Positions 52,901 through 64,000 of a stretch of 64,000 nt of DNA are shown here, one piece after another. Below the pieces are notes generated by a model. It worked only from the letters and a program-made list of their open reading frames with translations. It was not told the DNA's origin and searched no databases. Within the stretch, counting starts at the first letter, position 1; each line of letters begins with the position of its first letter. This DNA is from Gymnorhina tibicen (taxonomy: Eukaryota; Chordata; Aves; Passeriformes; Artamidae). The stretch lies in the NCBI GenBank assembly GCA_013399875.1, contig VXAZ01002374.1:124001-188000 (forward strand). The letters run 5' to 3'. Made by a program: the position numbers and the translations under genes.

Positions 52901-55900
52901 TGCAAACCAATTTGCTTCCAGTGGGGTCTAGAAGAGCCTCTCGTTAGAGCTGGGCTGCCTGCAGTGAATGATGTCAAGCCCTCTGCCCTACCAGCTGTAT
53001 TTGTACCTGATGTCTGTTATCCTCAGTGAAGAATACAGTGAATCTGATCCTGTCCAGAAGGAAGGCTTTAACACCACAGAGTCTCCAGGGGTAATTCGAA
53101 TTACTGCTTACGTACATGATCAGCTCCAGGAAGAGATTTTCTTCCCTTTTTTGCAAGTACTTCTATATTTACATGCAAGAGAACATCTGGGCCCAAAAGC
53201 TTTGACCTGGAACCAGAAGAGACCATTGATGCAATGCACTGTAGATTTCAGATATGCTCCCACTTAGACTCCTCTGAAAAGTGCAGGGATTTTTCTCCAT
53301 TTGCCATCAGGATGACTGGTCTGAAGGTCTGGCCCCTGCAACCGTATTAAGTACTCTTGGAAGAGATGAATGGTCAAAACAATCTTTCACTGGGTGGCTT
53401 GAGGGGAAAATTTGTGGATACTAGGATAGTAGAAGGTGAAGCTGGTAAACCTCTGAGGAATAGATTCCAAGCTCTGCCCACCTCACAGATGTTTTCACTG
53501 GCATATCCTCTAACATTGAGTCAGAAGAAATGTTCCTGACAAGGCCGTCGTTCCAAATAGTTTTACGCACTCTCCTTCATTCATTCTGACGATGGAATGG
53601 AAAAGACAAGGGATATGTTAATTAGTTTCATTTCTGAAATGGACTATGAATATGGTTAGAAAATGTAGAACAGAAGAGCAAATACAGGCCTTCTGTGGTG
53701 GTACATTAATTTTGGTGGATTAAGATTTACAGTAGAAACAGAAAAAATCTGGTTATCCATATTCACTCTGGTTTCCATGATCCATGGCTTATGAAGTTTT
53801 ACATAGAGTGTTACACAATACAGATATTTATGATGCAATAAACTACAAGATGGAAGACACAAAAAAGTTAATGAAATCAGTCTCCAATGCTTAAGTATTC
53901 CTCCCATATCCAGACACGCTGCATTAGGGTGATAGTGTTGAAAGAACCAGAACTACATATGTTTTTGGATTTAAAATTTTATGAAGTTGGGCAACACTCA
54001 GCTTTTAAATTGCAAGGTTTTTAGATTTGGGGGAAGGTTAGTTTGAGCCTGGCCTAGGTCTAGTGTCAGACAAAATTCAAAACTTGAAGGCTTGAGACTT
54101 TAAGCTTTGATCCATCCATTGCATAAACAGCCTAACACTTGTCCCTGAAGTGGCATTTGGAAAAAGTCCTACTATTCAGTGGAAAACATTCAGGTCTAAA
54201 CATCACAATGAAATTTGGAAAACTATGATATAACTTTAAACAAGTACACTTTCTATTATTTACTATCTCACTGTTCACTAGCAGTACTTCCTCAAATCTA
54301 TAGTGCATTTCCTATGAACATGCATTTTATAAAAGCATGTTAAGATGATTAAAGAAGAACTATGAAATAACATAATGCTTGCTTTATTGACTTGCTTGTA
54401 TACCTCGCTAGTGATACTCACTAGTTAGCTGCTTTAAAAAACAACACACAAAACAACTACTTGTTCAAGTGACTGCAGAATATATTAGGACACGCTTTTA
54501 TATTAAGGATGACTCTTGTTTCCTGCCTCCCCACAGAAGGACGACTTTGTCTCCTAGCAAGGCAATTGCAAAACCCCCACTAGGATGACTGTGATTTACA
54601 TTCAGTCTCAAATGTTGAGTAGAGGCACTTTGATCTCTTTTTGCAAATTTTGGCCAAAGCTGCCAGGCACTTACATACCTGTCTATGGGATTCTGATGTT
54701 TTTGATGTTCATAGGCTGTGCATTGTGCTTTGATTTATGCAAACTTAAGTAAACCAGTCACAGTCTGCCAAGAACTGCAAGTTTCTGGTTAAAATATCTA
54801 TCTTATGACATGCGAATGCTTTCTGCTGCAAATGCTTTGATTGTTTTGCACTTTCTTAAGTGTCACCAACAGGTCTGCAAACTTGGCTAAAGTTCAGGGA
54901 CTGTAATGAAAACTTAATCACAGCACCAACTGTCACACAACCTGAGACAGCATTTGGGACAAATAAGCAAAGGATCCTTAACCTGACCTCCATCTCGGGC
55001 TCATGTGCATATGTTGTAATGCCTCACACTAATGTGGGAAAACCAAAGGGCCTTGGAATAGGAAAGAGTTCACCTGAAACCTGAAGAGACTTTAGAGGGG
55101 GTCCGTGAAGGGAAGTTACTTGTTCCTGGCAGATCTGTGGTCCAATGCTGAGCAGTTAAACCAGCCAGGTGGTCTCCCTGGGCTCCCTCTGTATTCAGCA
55201 TGCCAGTAGAAGAGAGTAGCTCTTCCCCATGGAAGAGCAGAAGGCAAATTTTGGCATTAGCATCACATTATTATGTACAGTGATCATATTAGTACATTTC
55301 ACAATACTAGCACATTGGTATTGTTAGTAAATTAGAATTATATCAGTATATCATTAGCATAGCTTCTTTTTCACCTCTCTGCTGACCACAGAGCGTACCA
55401 GGGGTAACTTGACCCTCATGAAATGCCCACATTTGGGGTATAAGAATAACCAAGTGTGGTATGTGCTAAAAACTGTGTCCTGGCAACTGGATGGCCCTTT
55501 TCAAAACGTGTCTTATTGTACAGGTAGGTCTGTGGCTAGTGGCAAGGGTAATTTAGAGTATACCCTGAGCTACACTTTGCCAATGGAGATTAAATGATCA
55601 GAATGAGCGGCTGCATACCTGGCACTTCTACGGATTTCAGGGCTAGATAGCTGGTTCCCAGATTGCTAAAGATGCTGAGTATTAAGAACATCTCTCCAGT
55701 GCAAACAACCCGCCCAGGGCCACGGCAGCCCTGCCCCGTACGACAGGCTGGGAGCTGGGCTGCGCTCACTTCTTTCCAGGACAATAGCACTGTTTTCCTT
55801 CCTTTCATGCTGCAAAACACATTCAGCCTGCTTGCATTAAATTCTTATGTTAATGTTCCATTAATTATCTTCCCTTTCTTTATATTTGCTCTTCATTGTT

Positions 55901-55969
55901 CTGCTTTTACTTTGTTTCACTCCCCGTATAATTAAACTGTTTAACATGGTTCCTTCCTGTGGTCAGGAC
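46951..55969. other. No gene recognised over about 9 kb
   Basis: Unique-looking sequence. Only minor items were seen: a CA-rich patch at 52170-52194, a 20-nt hairpin at 55219-55238 and AT-rich text at 55255-55370. Open frames are short. The longest, 48064-48471 on the minus strand (135 codons), has no recognised domain and overlaps a plus-strand frame. Confidence 0.5.
52170..52194. repeat. CA-rich microsatellite
   Basis: CACAGAGACACATACACACACAC-type short array, imperfect. Confidence 0.7.
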
Positions 55970-56620
55970 ACATTCGCTTACGTCCGTGTCGCTCCCAGCC
56001 CCGGCTGAGGCCAAATGGAAGCAATTAAAACCAGGAACCACGTTGTCCGTGTGTCGCCCCCCTCGCCGCCACCCAGCCCTTAACGCGGCGGCACCCCCGA
56101 CCTTTGCCGGGCCCCGCGGCCAGGCAGAAGGGCTCGGGGGGGTCTTTCTGCTGAAATAAAGGAGTGATGTATTTATGTATTTTGCGTAATGTCCGTGTGT
56201 ACGGGCACGGTTGTGCACCCGCAGCTCCACCTCCGCCCCGCCGCCCCGCTGAGGGGGGGCCGCTGCCGCCTCCGCCCGGTAGGTGGCGCCTCAACACCGC
56301 CCACCTGCGTGGGCCCGGCCCGGCCCGTCCGGGCCTGCTCGGGAGAACGGAATAAAATAGAATATTAAAATAATAAAGCGGATGAGCAAAGCCGCCGCTC
56401 CCCCTGCTCGATCTCTTCTGAAAAGCGGAGCGGCAGGGTGGGCCTGAACCCCGCTGCCACGGTCCGGCTTGCCCGGCTGTCCGCCTCGATAGGCTTTTGG
56501 CTTACGGAAGAGCTATAAAGAAATGTGAGTTAAAAGCACTTTAGTTTCGGGTCAGAGAGGCCTGACAGAGCCTGCCCGGCTCAGCACCGGCCATTGCTGC
56601 AGTCGGTGCCCATGCGTTAG
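55970..56620. promoter_or_regulatory. Isolated CpG island
   Basis: By eye the 650 bp contain about 55 CpG dinucleotides, with several per 60 bases between 56041 and 56510, whereas most of the window has none or one per 60. GC content is high, with GC-rich runs such as CCGCCCCGCCGCCCCGCT-type text near 56233. Two AT-rich pockets (about 56150-56190 and 56349-56380) interrupt it. In birds such unmethylated-looking islands normally mark promoters or other constitutively open elements. A TATA-like TATAAAG (56514-56520) with a donor-like GTGAGT just downstream (56525-56530) lies near its right edge. No first exon of a known gene could be identified on either strand, so the target gene or transcript is unknown. 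Confidence 0.8.
56276..56289 (+). promoter_or_regulatory. CTCF-like binding motif
   Basis: CCGGTAGGTGGCGC matches the 14-bp CTCF core (CCASYAGRKGGCRS) at 13 of 14 positions, missing only the A at position 3. It lies in the middle of the CpG island. The motif is directional and reads on the plus strand, so any loop anchored here would be expected to extend to higher coordinates towards a minus-strand site. Occupancy is inferred, not shown. Confidence 0.6.
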
Positions 56621-58179
56621 AGATTTTCACATCCCCTGAGATCACACGGTGGGTGCAGCGGGGCTATACTGGCACAAAACTGGTTCAATGGAAAGGTGAA
56701 GCACTCCCTTTTGGGAATGAAAAGCTGCTGTCTCACGAGAGGGTGCTGGGCTGTGGGTCGCCACCTGAAGCAGGCAAGAGTTAGGCACCAGGTCAAGTTA
56801 ATGTGAGCCCTTAGCACACTCTCCCCAGAGCTCCCAACGCAGCTTTCCCGACTGCCTCGTCCCGCGGCCCGCAGTGCCTGCCTTTCACACGGGCTACATC
56901 AGCCCCTCTGAGTGCAAATCAGGGCTGCAGTCTCCCCGCAAGAAGCCAGGACCTCGTCTCTCCTACTGTTTTTTTGTTCCATGGCTATTAAAAGGAGCTA
57001 CTGATATTCTACCTTCCCCAAAGTCAAACCCATTAAACAGTTTAGGACAGCCTTCTATCAAGGTGATGGGAAAAGTAAGGGAGGGAAGTTATAGATTTTT
57101 AAAAAGCTCATTTTCTTCTTTGGGTGTGTTTGTTTTTAATTAGACACAGAAGTTCATTAAAACGCACTGATAAAAATCAGGAGATTTATTTAGAAATTTC
57201 TTTGTTAGCCTGTATCAGTTTATAATGTATCTGCACGGTAAGGTAGTCAACTGCAAGACGTGTGAGAGATTTAAATACTGAATATCCATGTTTGGGAAGC
57301 AAGCAGGAAAGCAGTGAAACAGTCAAGGTGTTTTGGTGTTTTTTTAATTACATTTAACAAGAGTCACTATGGTCTTCAAAGAATTCACAGCTCAGTGTCA
57401 AAAAGTACTGTTTTGGCTCACTTCTCCTTGAAAATCCTCTCCTGCAAGCAATGCAAGCAGTTGTCCTGAAATGATCGGATACTTCTGGAAAGAGAAGTGT
57501 TTCTGTTGCGACATCTATGCTTCCACTTTTGTGTATTTTTAACATAAGCAGCTAGGATGTTGGGAGGAGAGGGTGCTAGTATCACATCTTTGTTACTAGA
57601 ATATTGACATCTCGAGCTTCATTGATTTTTTATTACAGTCCCAAGGTTAGAAATAATGATTGTCAGTGACAGCTTCTTTGCTGCTTGCTTCAGCTTCAAG
57701 TGGTAATTTCAAGCATATTTTATTTTAGATTACTTCTCCCCATCTATATAAACTCCCTGCCTTTCTGTCTGCAACACGAATAAGTAGTTTGTAAAAAGCC
57801 ACCTCTTGAAAAGTTCAGGGCTGCAACATGCTGGCATAAAAGATAACACCAAACCAAGCTGCCTTTGTCACTACTACCGCTGCTGTCTTGGCATCTGTCG
57901 ACAAAGAGCCGCTCCAATCTGGGGTTCCCTGCTGGGGTGAGATATGGCCACGTCTCCAGCAATGGACCAGGCGACACCAGTGCCAGAATGCTGCGACCAT
58001 CTGATGCAAGTCGCTCCTAATGAAAGTCCAGCATGGGGCTAAATGAGTTTCCTCCACTGCTGGGTGAGGGGCTAATGATAAAAGCCCTCCCTGGGCTCGC
58101 CACTGCTGTCAGTAGCTTTGTCAGGGCATATGGCAGTTTGCTAACTGCAGCTTGTGTGAGGTTTCCTCTCACCGTGTTA
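56621..58179. other. No gene recognised
   Basis: Flank of the CpG island, falling back to background composition, then modestly GC-richer again from about 57825. Overlapping minus-strand frames at 57744-58057 run through this GC-richer part. They have no recognised domain. Confidence 0.5.
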
Positions 58180-58330
58180 CCTCTGGATTTGGCTGGCGGG
58201 CTCGGCTGAGACTCCTCTGCCTGCTGCCCGAGTGGTGTGCGGGTGCGTGGGTGCTTGCCGTGGCTAAAGGGCGGGGACTTGTGGGGCGGTATCGGTTTGG
58301 CACCCGGTGACTATTGCTATTGCTGCAGGA
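58180..58330. promoter_or_regulatory. Small CpG-rich patch with GC box
   Basis: About 150 bp with roughly a dozen CpGs and an Sp1-type GC box GGGCGGGG at 58269-58276, followed by a second GGGGCGG. It lies about 1.6 kb from the larger CpG island. It may be a minor promoter or enhancer of the same unit. Confidence 0.45.
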
Positions 58331-58491
58331 GAAGCACAGCTCACATGAAATCTGTACCGGTTTGCCACAGAAAAGGCTAAAAATGTGCTAGTTAGTGAGG
58401 TTAGCCGTGCTGCCTCACATGCAGACACGCTCTGCTGCCCCAGTCGTGTGGGCTGAGGCATTCTGCATTTTCAGTCACAGCATTCACAGGG

Positions 58492-58572
58492 TACTATTAC
58501 TATTACTATTATTATTATTATTATTATTATTATGTTATTATTATTATTACTGTATAATAGCAATAATAATAA
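58492..58572. repeat. (TTA/CTA)n microsatellite with inverted arm
   Basis: Starts as TACTATTACTATTAC, becomes a pure (ATT)n run of over ten units with one G interruption, and ends at about 58550. After a 13-nt gap it is followed by (AAT)n at about 58561-58572, the reverse complement, so the strand can fold back. The leucine/tyrosine-rich open frame across it is a translation of the repeat. Confidence 0.9.
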
Positions 58573-60303
58573 AGAAAAAAGGAAGAAGAAAAGAAGTGAA
58601 TAGGACAGTTGTGGCCACAAAGTTCCTAGGCAGCTCACAAAATATATAATTTAAAATGGTAAGAGGAAGAAAGTAGTTTCTGTCTTCCAGTAGTAGACCT
58701 TTCATTAGAGAAACCAGTGAGAAATTTGGTGAAGTGGGTTAAAAAAACCCAAAAGACAAATGCACACATACATGCAAACACATACACACACACACAGACA
58801 GAGATCCTGCATGGAAAGTGTGATGAGTTAAAAAAAAAACCCACCACCAAACCACTGTAGGGATAGGAGCTTGCTGGCTCACATTCTTATTGCAGTTCTT
58901 CCACCTCAACTTTTTGTAGTTGATGTTAAATGTGAGACCTGTAATTTATTTTTTTTCAAACATAGCAGCAGCAGCATGTTTTCTGCACCTGTTGGTTTTA
59001 TGATTTGCTTCTCACAACAATTCCTTTGCTGTTGAGACATGATTTGAATGACAGGCACTGCTGAATCAGCTTGTAAATAGAAATGGAGGTGGGTTCGATG
59101 CATTTTCCAAAATAACCTCCCTCTTCATGCCTTGTGTGACTTGCCCCTTGCAAGGCATATTTTATTCCTCTTCATCTCTTGCCATTTGATTTCTCTGTTC
59201 TGTTTTAATATTCTTTCTATCTCTCACCATTATTTCCACATTCTTGTGTTGTTCTCTTCTGACTACACTCCCCTGGGTTCACTCCTCAACAAGATATCAA
59301 CAACTTAGATAACAGCAGAGACATTCATAAGTGAAATGTTTAGTTAAAGCATAATAACCCTGCCCTTGAGATGCATTCATGGCAGGTCAAAACCATATAA
59401 GGCTTTTCTTAGAGACCTTTAATTACAGGATAGTCACTGGTCCTGACTAACCACACTAACTCCATGGTGCCCTGGGATTAATAATTTCCCAATACTGAGT
59501 TAGACTTGCTTTTTGCCTCTAAGGACACAAAGCAGCTCGATGGAAGGCCATAATCTGAAGCATTATAAGAAACAAAACAAAACCCACAGTCCAACAAAAC
59601 AAAACACAGCCTTACTACTGCAATCACTGTCCATTTTCTGTGATTTATAAACTCTACTCAGTAGAGTCCTGAGTAAGGATTTTGGCGTGCTTTTGGGATT
59701 TGTCAAGGATGTACTTGTTTAAATGTGTATGGCACACTCTGTCTGCGGATCTCAAAGCACCTTAGACCTATTTATCATTTAGACTCTTAAGACCCCTGGC
59801 TGGGTAGGTTATGTCAAAGACTGGAAAACTTAGGCATTGAGGCTGTGGTTTTTAGGAAGTTTATTACTGCTAAGATCCCTTCCAATATCTGTGCCTAAAT
59901 GCTTGAGGCACTGTTGAAAAAGAGGTTTACGTGCCTTAGCAGATTTGCCCTGTTTCATAAGCTTCTCCCTAGCATTACTGTCAATCTTGAAAACCAGTGG
60001 GAGTTTTGGATAGGTCAGGGAGGTCACACAAAGGTCCATTTAATTGTATCAGATCGAAGCAAAGTACAGATGGAAGCCTGCTGCGTTTTTCTGGCACGTG
60101 TTCCAGATGCCTTTTAAAACTAAATCTTTGGATTTAACCAACACATTCATTAGCAAGTGCTTCATGTGTGCTTCAGGTAATCTTCTGTTGATGGTATTAT
60201 CTAAAGGAATCAATTTTTAAAAAGAATTTGCTATGATTTGAAATATGTTGTTGTGAATCACATGGGAAGGTCCATCAAGTACCAAAAGCATTATGTCCCA
60301 TTT
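58573..60303. other. No gene recognised; simple repeats
   Basis: Unique-looking sequence with a CA/CATA-rich patch at 58762-58800 and AAACAAAAC low-complexity text at 59566-59610. Confidence 0.55.
58762..58800. repeat. CA/CATA-rich microsatellite
   Basis: Imperfect CACATA and CACA units ending in CAGACAGA. Confidence 0.75.
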
Positions 60304-60543
60304 GTCATATTGCTGTGATAAGGTATTCAAGAAATTAATGTTCCAGTTTAACTTAAATAAAAAGGAATTTTACCTGAAAGCATTTTTTCCTGTTTTGCTG
60401 TTGATAGATCCACATATATCCAGTCATATTGCTGTGATAAGGTATTCAAGAAATTAATGTTCCAGTTTAACTTAAATAAAAAGGAATTTTACCTGAAAGC
60501 ATTTTTTCCTGTTTTGCTGTTGATAGATCCACATATATCCAGT
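60304..60543. repeat. Perfect tandem duplication, 119-bp unit
   Basis: Copy 1 is 60304-60422 and copy 2 is 60423-60541, with the first two bases of a third unit at 60542-60543. Both begin GTCATATTGCTGTGATAAGG and end ATAGATCCACATATATCCA, and I see no mismatch between them. The unit is not itself a microsatellite and matches no repeat family I know. Complete identity means a very recent duplication, a copy-number polymorphism or an assembly artefact. Confidence 0.95.
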
Positions 60544-63500
60544 ACAAACTTAAGATATGCTGTGAGTGCCTTTCACTATCTCTTGGAAGCTATGGGAGAA
60601 ACAACTGAGGGGTTGTGCATCCTATGAGAGATTCTGAGAGCAGGTAGGCCCCAATAAGCTTCTGCCTGCATGAGGGCAACCCTGACCATTACTAAAACGT
60701 GTGCAAGCCCAGCTGATGTTCTAGGGGTTCCTGGGATGTCTGTTGCAAGCTCCTCTCACTCCAGCCCTGTGTTCACCGTGCTTATCACATAGCACTGCCT
60801 CACTGAATGCTTCAGGTGTCCTGGTGCAGGTTGCATCCAGTCGAGAAGTTAGGGTCTGTCTCCAGCTCCTGCTCAGCAAAGGCTGTTTCTAGGCAGCCTG
60901 AACCATCTGACAAAACACACTGCTTACACAAACTGTGTATTTTTAAGACGCTTGCAGAAAGGGCAGGGAAATTTTTCAAGTAAGCTTGGCCTGTTAGAGC
61001 AAGTTTATATCAAGACTATGGGAAAATTAACTTCTTGGCAACTGCTTTTTCTTGATGTACCCTGCATAAACGAACTAAGTTACCTGAATGCAGAAAAATA
61101 AAAGTTATTGTTAGTGAACGTAATAAAAATGCTCTAAAAGGTGTTGTGTAATTTGCCCCATTCACCTAAAATCTCAGGTTTCTTTATGGAAAAGGCTTCC
61201 CAAAATACTCTTCACCTTTTCCATTCAAGAAAGTTTCAAGGGGAATTTTAATTAGAGACCCTGCCCAACTTCCCACCCCCACCCCCAAGCAATTTAAAAA
61301 ATACTCGTTTCAAATGTGCTTGCAGGGAAAATTTTTGTTCTAAGTCACTTTACCTCAAAACCTTCTTTGATATATGAAGCATCAGCTTTTTGTCTTCTCT
61401 CCACTTTTGTAATTTTTTACCATTTTCTCAATACTTCAGGATGTGTGGTAGCTTATTCACACTATTTCACTTTTCCCTTCTGCCTTCCAAAGTCAAGGAA
61501 GGTTTGAAAATTGAACAGAGGGACACATGAAAGGAAGAGGGGGGGACGCAGGTGAAGATAAGAGTAACAGAAATAAATCCAGAGCTTATCCTATTTATTG
61601 CAACCATAACAAAGATAATAAAAATAAAGAGTGGGGAAAATTTTGATTTAATATATTAATATTGGTCTTTTAAATCCATAAGTAAATGTTTGAGTCAGAA
61701 AACAGAAATTTAATCTGACTTCAGAATTTCCAGTCTAAAATATTTGGAAATACAGTCCTAAATTAATTTTATTTCAGGAACTGTTTTCAGTGAAAAGACA
61801 TTTTAGTTTTGAATAAAGCCATTTGGTTTGACTTACAGCTTGATTTGCATCATTCCAAAGGTTCCAACAAAGGTGTGGAGCCATCATTTGTGGTCTCTTG
61901 GTTTGTGTGGTTCTTGGACACTTTGGTGGTGGTCACATTTTCAGTATCCACAGGCACTTTTTATTCCTGAGAGGAAGACTAACTTGTCTATAAGGTAATG
62001 TAGCCTTTTAAACAAAAGAGTAAAAAATCAGTTTGTTTGAAGAAACAAGATGACAGAAATAGAAATACCAGTACTTTATATGGAATAATGCTTTGCTGAA
62101 AATGGTTTTTTATCTGGGTAGAAAGGGGAAGGAGCAAAAAGGAAGACTATGGATAAAGTGTGTGAAATTTTATAATTGTCCTGTGCTCTGGTATGTTACC
62201 AGCCACAGGAATGGGTTGGAACAAGTTCTTATTCCGCTGCTTATACTGTTTCCTGTGGCCTCAGTAAATCACTTAACCTTTGTCCCTAAGTTTCCTTATT
62301 CAACAGTTGGGAATTTTAAAACTTAATTTTCTGCCTCAGAGAAGTGTTGTGAAATTTAACTAGTTAATGTCTGCAAAGGGCTTTGAAGCCTCACCGAATA
62401 ACAGGTTTGGATTTTTTTTTTAAGTGAGGAATATGACAAATCCAGGGTGAAAGTATATAAACAATATAATAAATGAAACATTCTTTTTTTCCCCCCTCAG
62501 AAACAAGAACGAACAAGTTGAATGTGAAATCAGTGTTGCTGTAGAGTATAAAGAACCAATGACTGAATAAATCTGCTTTGGAACACACCCTGGTAATTCA
62601 CAGTTCTATCAAATAATCTTCAGTCTCCCCATTTTGAATTACTGGCATTTATGATGACTCTACCATGCGTTTTGCCTTCCAATTTTAACTCCCCTTTTAA
62701 CAACACAAGTTTGTGTTTGCCCAGACAAGTAAGAACATTTTCAGCATGGGATATGCAATGAATTAATTTTTTGGTGGGTTTGTTTTTTTCCATGAAAAGC
62801 TTTGCCATCCCAGTAATATCTTGTATAGTTTTCCTCCAGTGTTCTGTCAGCCTTACATTTATCAGGTGTCATTTCTTTTTATTCAATAATTATGCTATTT
62901 TCATAGTGGTGGATGAATGCTTCAGAAAGCTGTCTACAAATACTCATTCGAGCTCTTAAATAAACTCATTTCAATTATGTTCATTCATATTTCATGTACA
63001 CTTTATCTGATCATTCTAGTGAATGATTTATTGGTAGGAATGTTCGTCCAAATGAAAGATTTTAAGGTCCAGGTAAGTCACCGGAAAAAAAAAAAAAGTG
63101 AAATCTGCATTTTTCATAATAAAAATCTGTACTATAAACCATAAGTAAACTCAAGGTCAATATGGTATTTTACATAGACATGAAAAATTAGCCAAAGTCC
63201 AATAAAATTCATTCCACTTTAGTTTATTTGCACTGAACTAATCCTGAGTAAATGGCAAACTAATAGTGATTGAGAATGATTTTTATAACATCAGAATATT
63301 TCTAACAGGTAGTCAGTGAAAGAAGAACAACAGTCCAATAGCTGACAATTCACAGCTGCAATTCATGGAATAAATCGTCTGCAAATTCTCTGGTCTTTTA
63401 TTTTATTTATCTTATTTGGATACTGAATTTGGTACAATAAAATTCATACTGTTTATCTCAGCAACAGAGGAGAACAACCCATTGAAAATGGACTTTATCC

Positions 63501-64000
63501 ATAAAGTGTCCTTTGGAGAAAAGTTGATTTACACACCGGATAGAACACGTTTGTGAAAACTAGTGTTTAGTTGAAAACTAGTTATCCATAACATATTCCA
63601 GCTGAATAACTTACGGTTTTCTCCACATTTAGTTTCAGTGTGGTCACACCCAACTGATGTATGGCTTACTAGTTTAGATGAATTATTGTTAAAATGAGGA
63701 AAGAGAAATGATACCTCTACTGATAAGTGCTATTGCAAGATGACATTTAAACTGTTAGCAGTGCTAAGAATCAACAAAACATTTCTATACTTCCTTCTAA
63801 GAAGTGTTTGTATGTGCAGAATAGTTTGAAGAAGTCACAAGTACTCTGAATACAAGCAGTCTAATATTTACAAATCCCAGAGTATTTTTTGACAGACATG
63901 ATTTTGAAATTTCAGAGTAAAATTAATAATCTTCAAGGCAAACAATGAAATTTCTCCCCTTAAACAAAAAACAAAATAAAACAAAAAAGTGAGCCCATTG
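60544..64000. other. No gene recognised to the window end
   Basis: Unique-looking, AT-rich sequence. A strong acceptor-like TTCTTTTTTTCCCCCCTCAG ends at 62500 (see findings). The last 40 bases are A-rich (AAACAAAAAACAAAATAAAA). No repeat family or RNA gene was recognised. Confidence 0.5.

Noticed and set aside
55219..55238. Hairpin GCTCTTCC-CCAT-GGAAGAGC
   Set aside because: Eight-base arms with a four-base loop occur by chance several times in 64 kb. No T run or other context suggests a function.
59091..59101. GGGTTCGATGC, similar to the tRNA B box
   Set aside because: No A box at the proper distance and no cloverleaf can be drawn. Neither a tRNA nor a tRNA-derived SINE is supported.
61270..61290. 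C-rich run CCCACCCCCACCCCC
   Set aside because: Possible quadruplex or i-motif text on paper, but it is a single low-complexity run with no promoter features around it.

Overview
The window reads as a gene-poor stretch of a bird chromosome, either intergenic or a very large intron. The evidence is its dispersed repeats. Several CR1 LINE copies are present in states from well preserved to barely recognisable. Two solo LTRs resemble endogenous-retrovirus families that I recall from neoavian, and especially songbird, genomes. The background is AT-leaning and CpG-poor with short CA/TG and CT microsatellites. There are no operon-like gene runs, no rRNA or tRNA, and no CRISPR. No complete protein-coding gene could be recognised on either strand. 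Almost all open frames are short (60-155 codons), overlap each other in several frames and show no familiar domain. The one open frame that clearly encodes a known protein is the C-terminal end of CR1 ORF2 at 28581-28952, minus strand.

Layout. 1-11.3 kb is unannotated single-copy-looking DNA with homopolymer tracts. 11.34-11.83 kb holds a plus-strand, stop-riddled relic of a CR1 reverse transcriptase. 14.00-14.48 kb is a minus-strand CR1 3' end. 15.82-16.38 kb is a solo LTR in minus orientation. 16.4-28.5 kb is mostly unique sequence with a tiny CR1 scrap near 23.3 kb, one exon-like segment at 22768-22879 and a stretch near 24.2-24.8 kb that looks like a conserved non-coding element. 28.48-28.96 kb is the best-preserved CR1. 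39.35-39.98 kb is a plus-strand solo LTR with TG...CA ends, an ATGG flanking repeat and an expanded TG array. Very old CR1 relics lie at about 43.8-44.9 kb and 46.56-46.95 kb, and perhaps near 30.6 kb. An isolated CpG island occupies about 55.97-56.62 kb and carries a strong CTCF-like motif. A weaker CpG patch with a GC box follows near 58.2-58.3 kb. A perfect two-copy 119-bp tandem duplication sits at 60304-60543.

Nothing here forms a pathway or a linked set of genes. The features most likely to be functional are the orphan CpG island with its CTCF-like site and the candidate conserved non-coding blocks; the most recent event is the 119-bp duplication. Family assignments rest on remembered consensus patterns, not on a search. 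I did not find a convincing new biological system.
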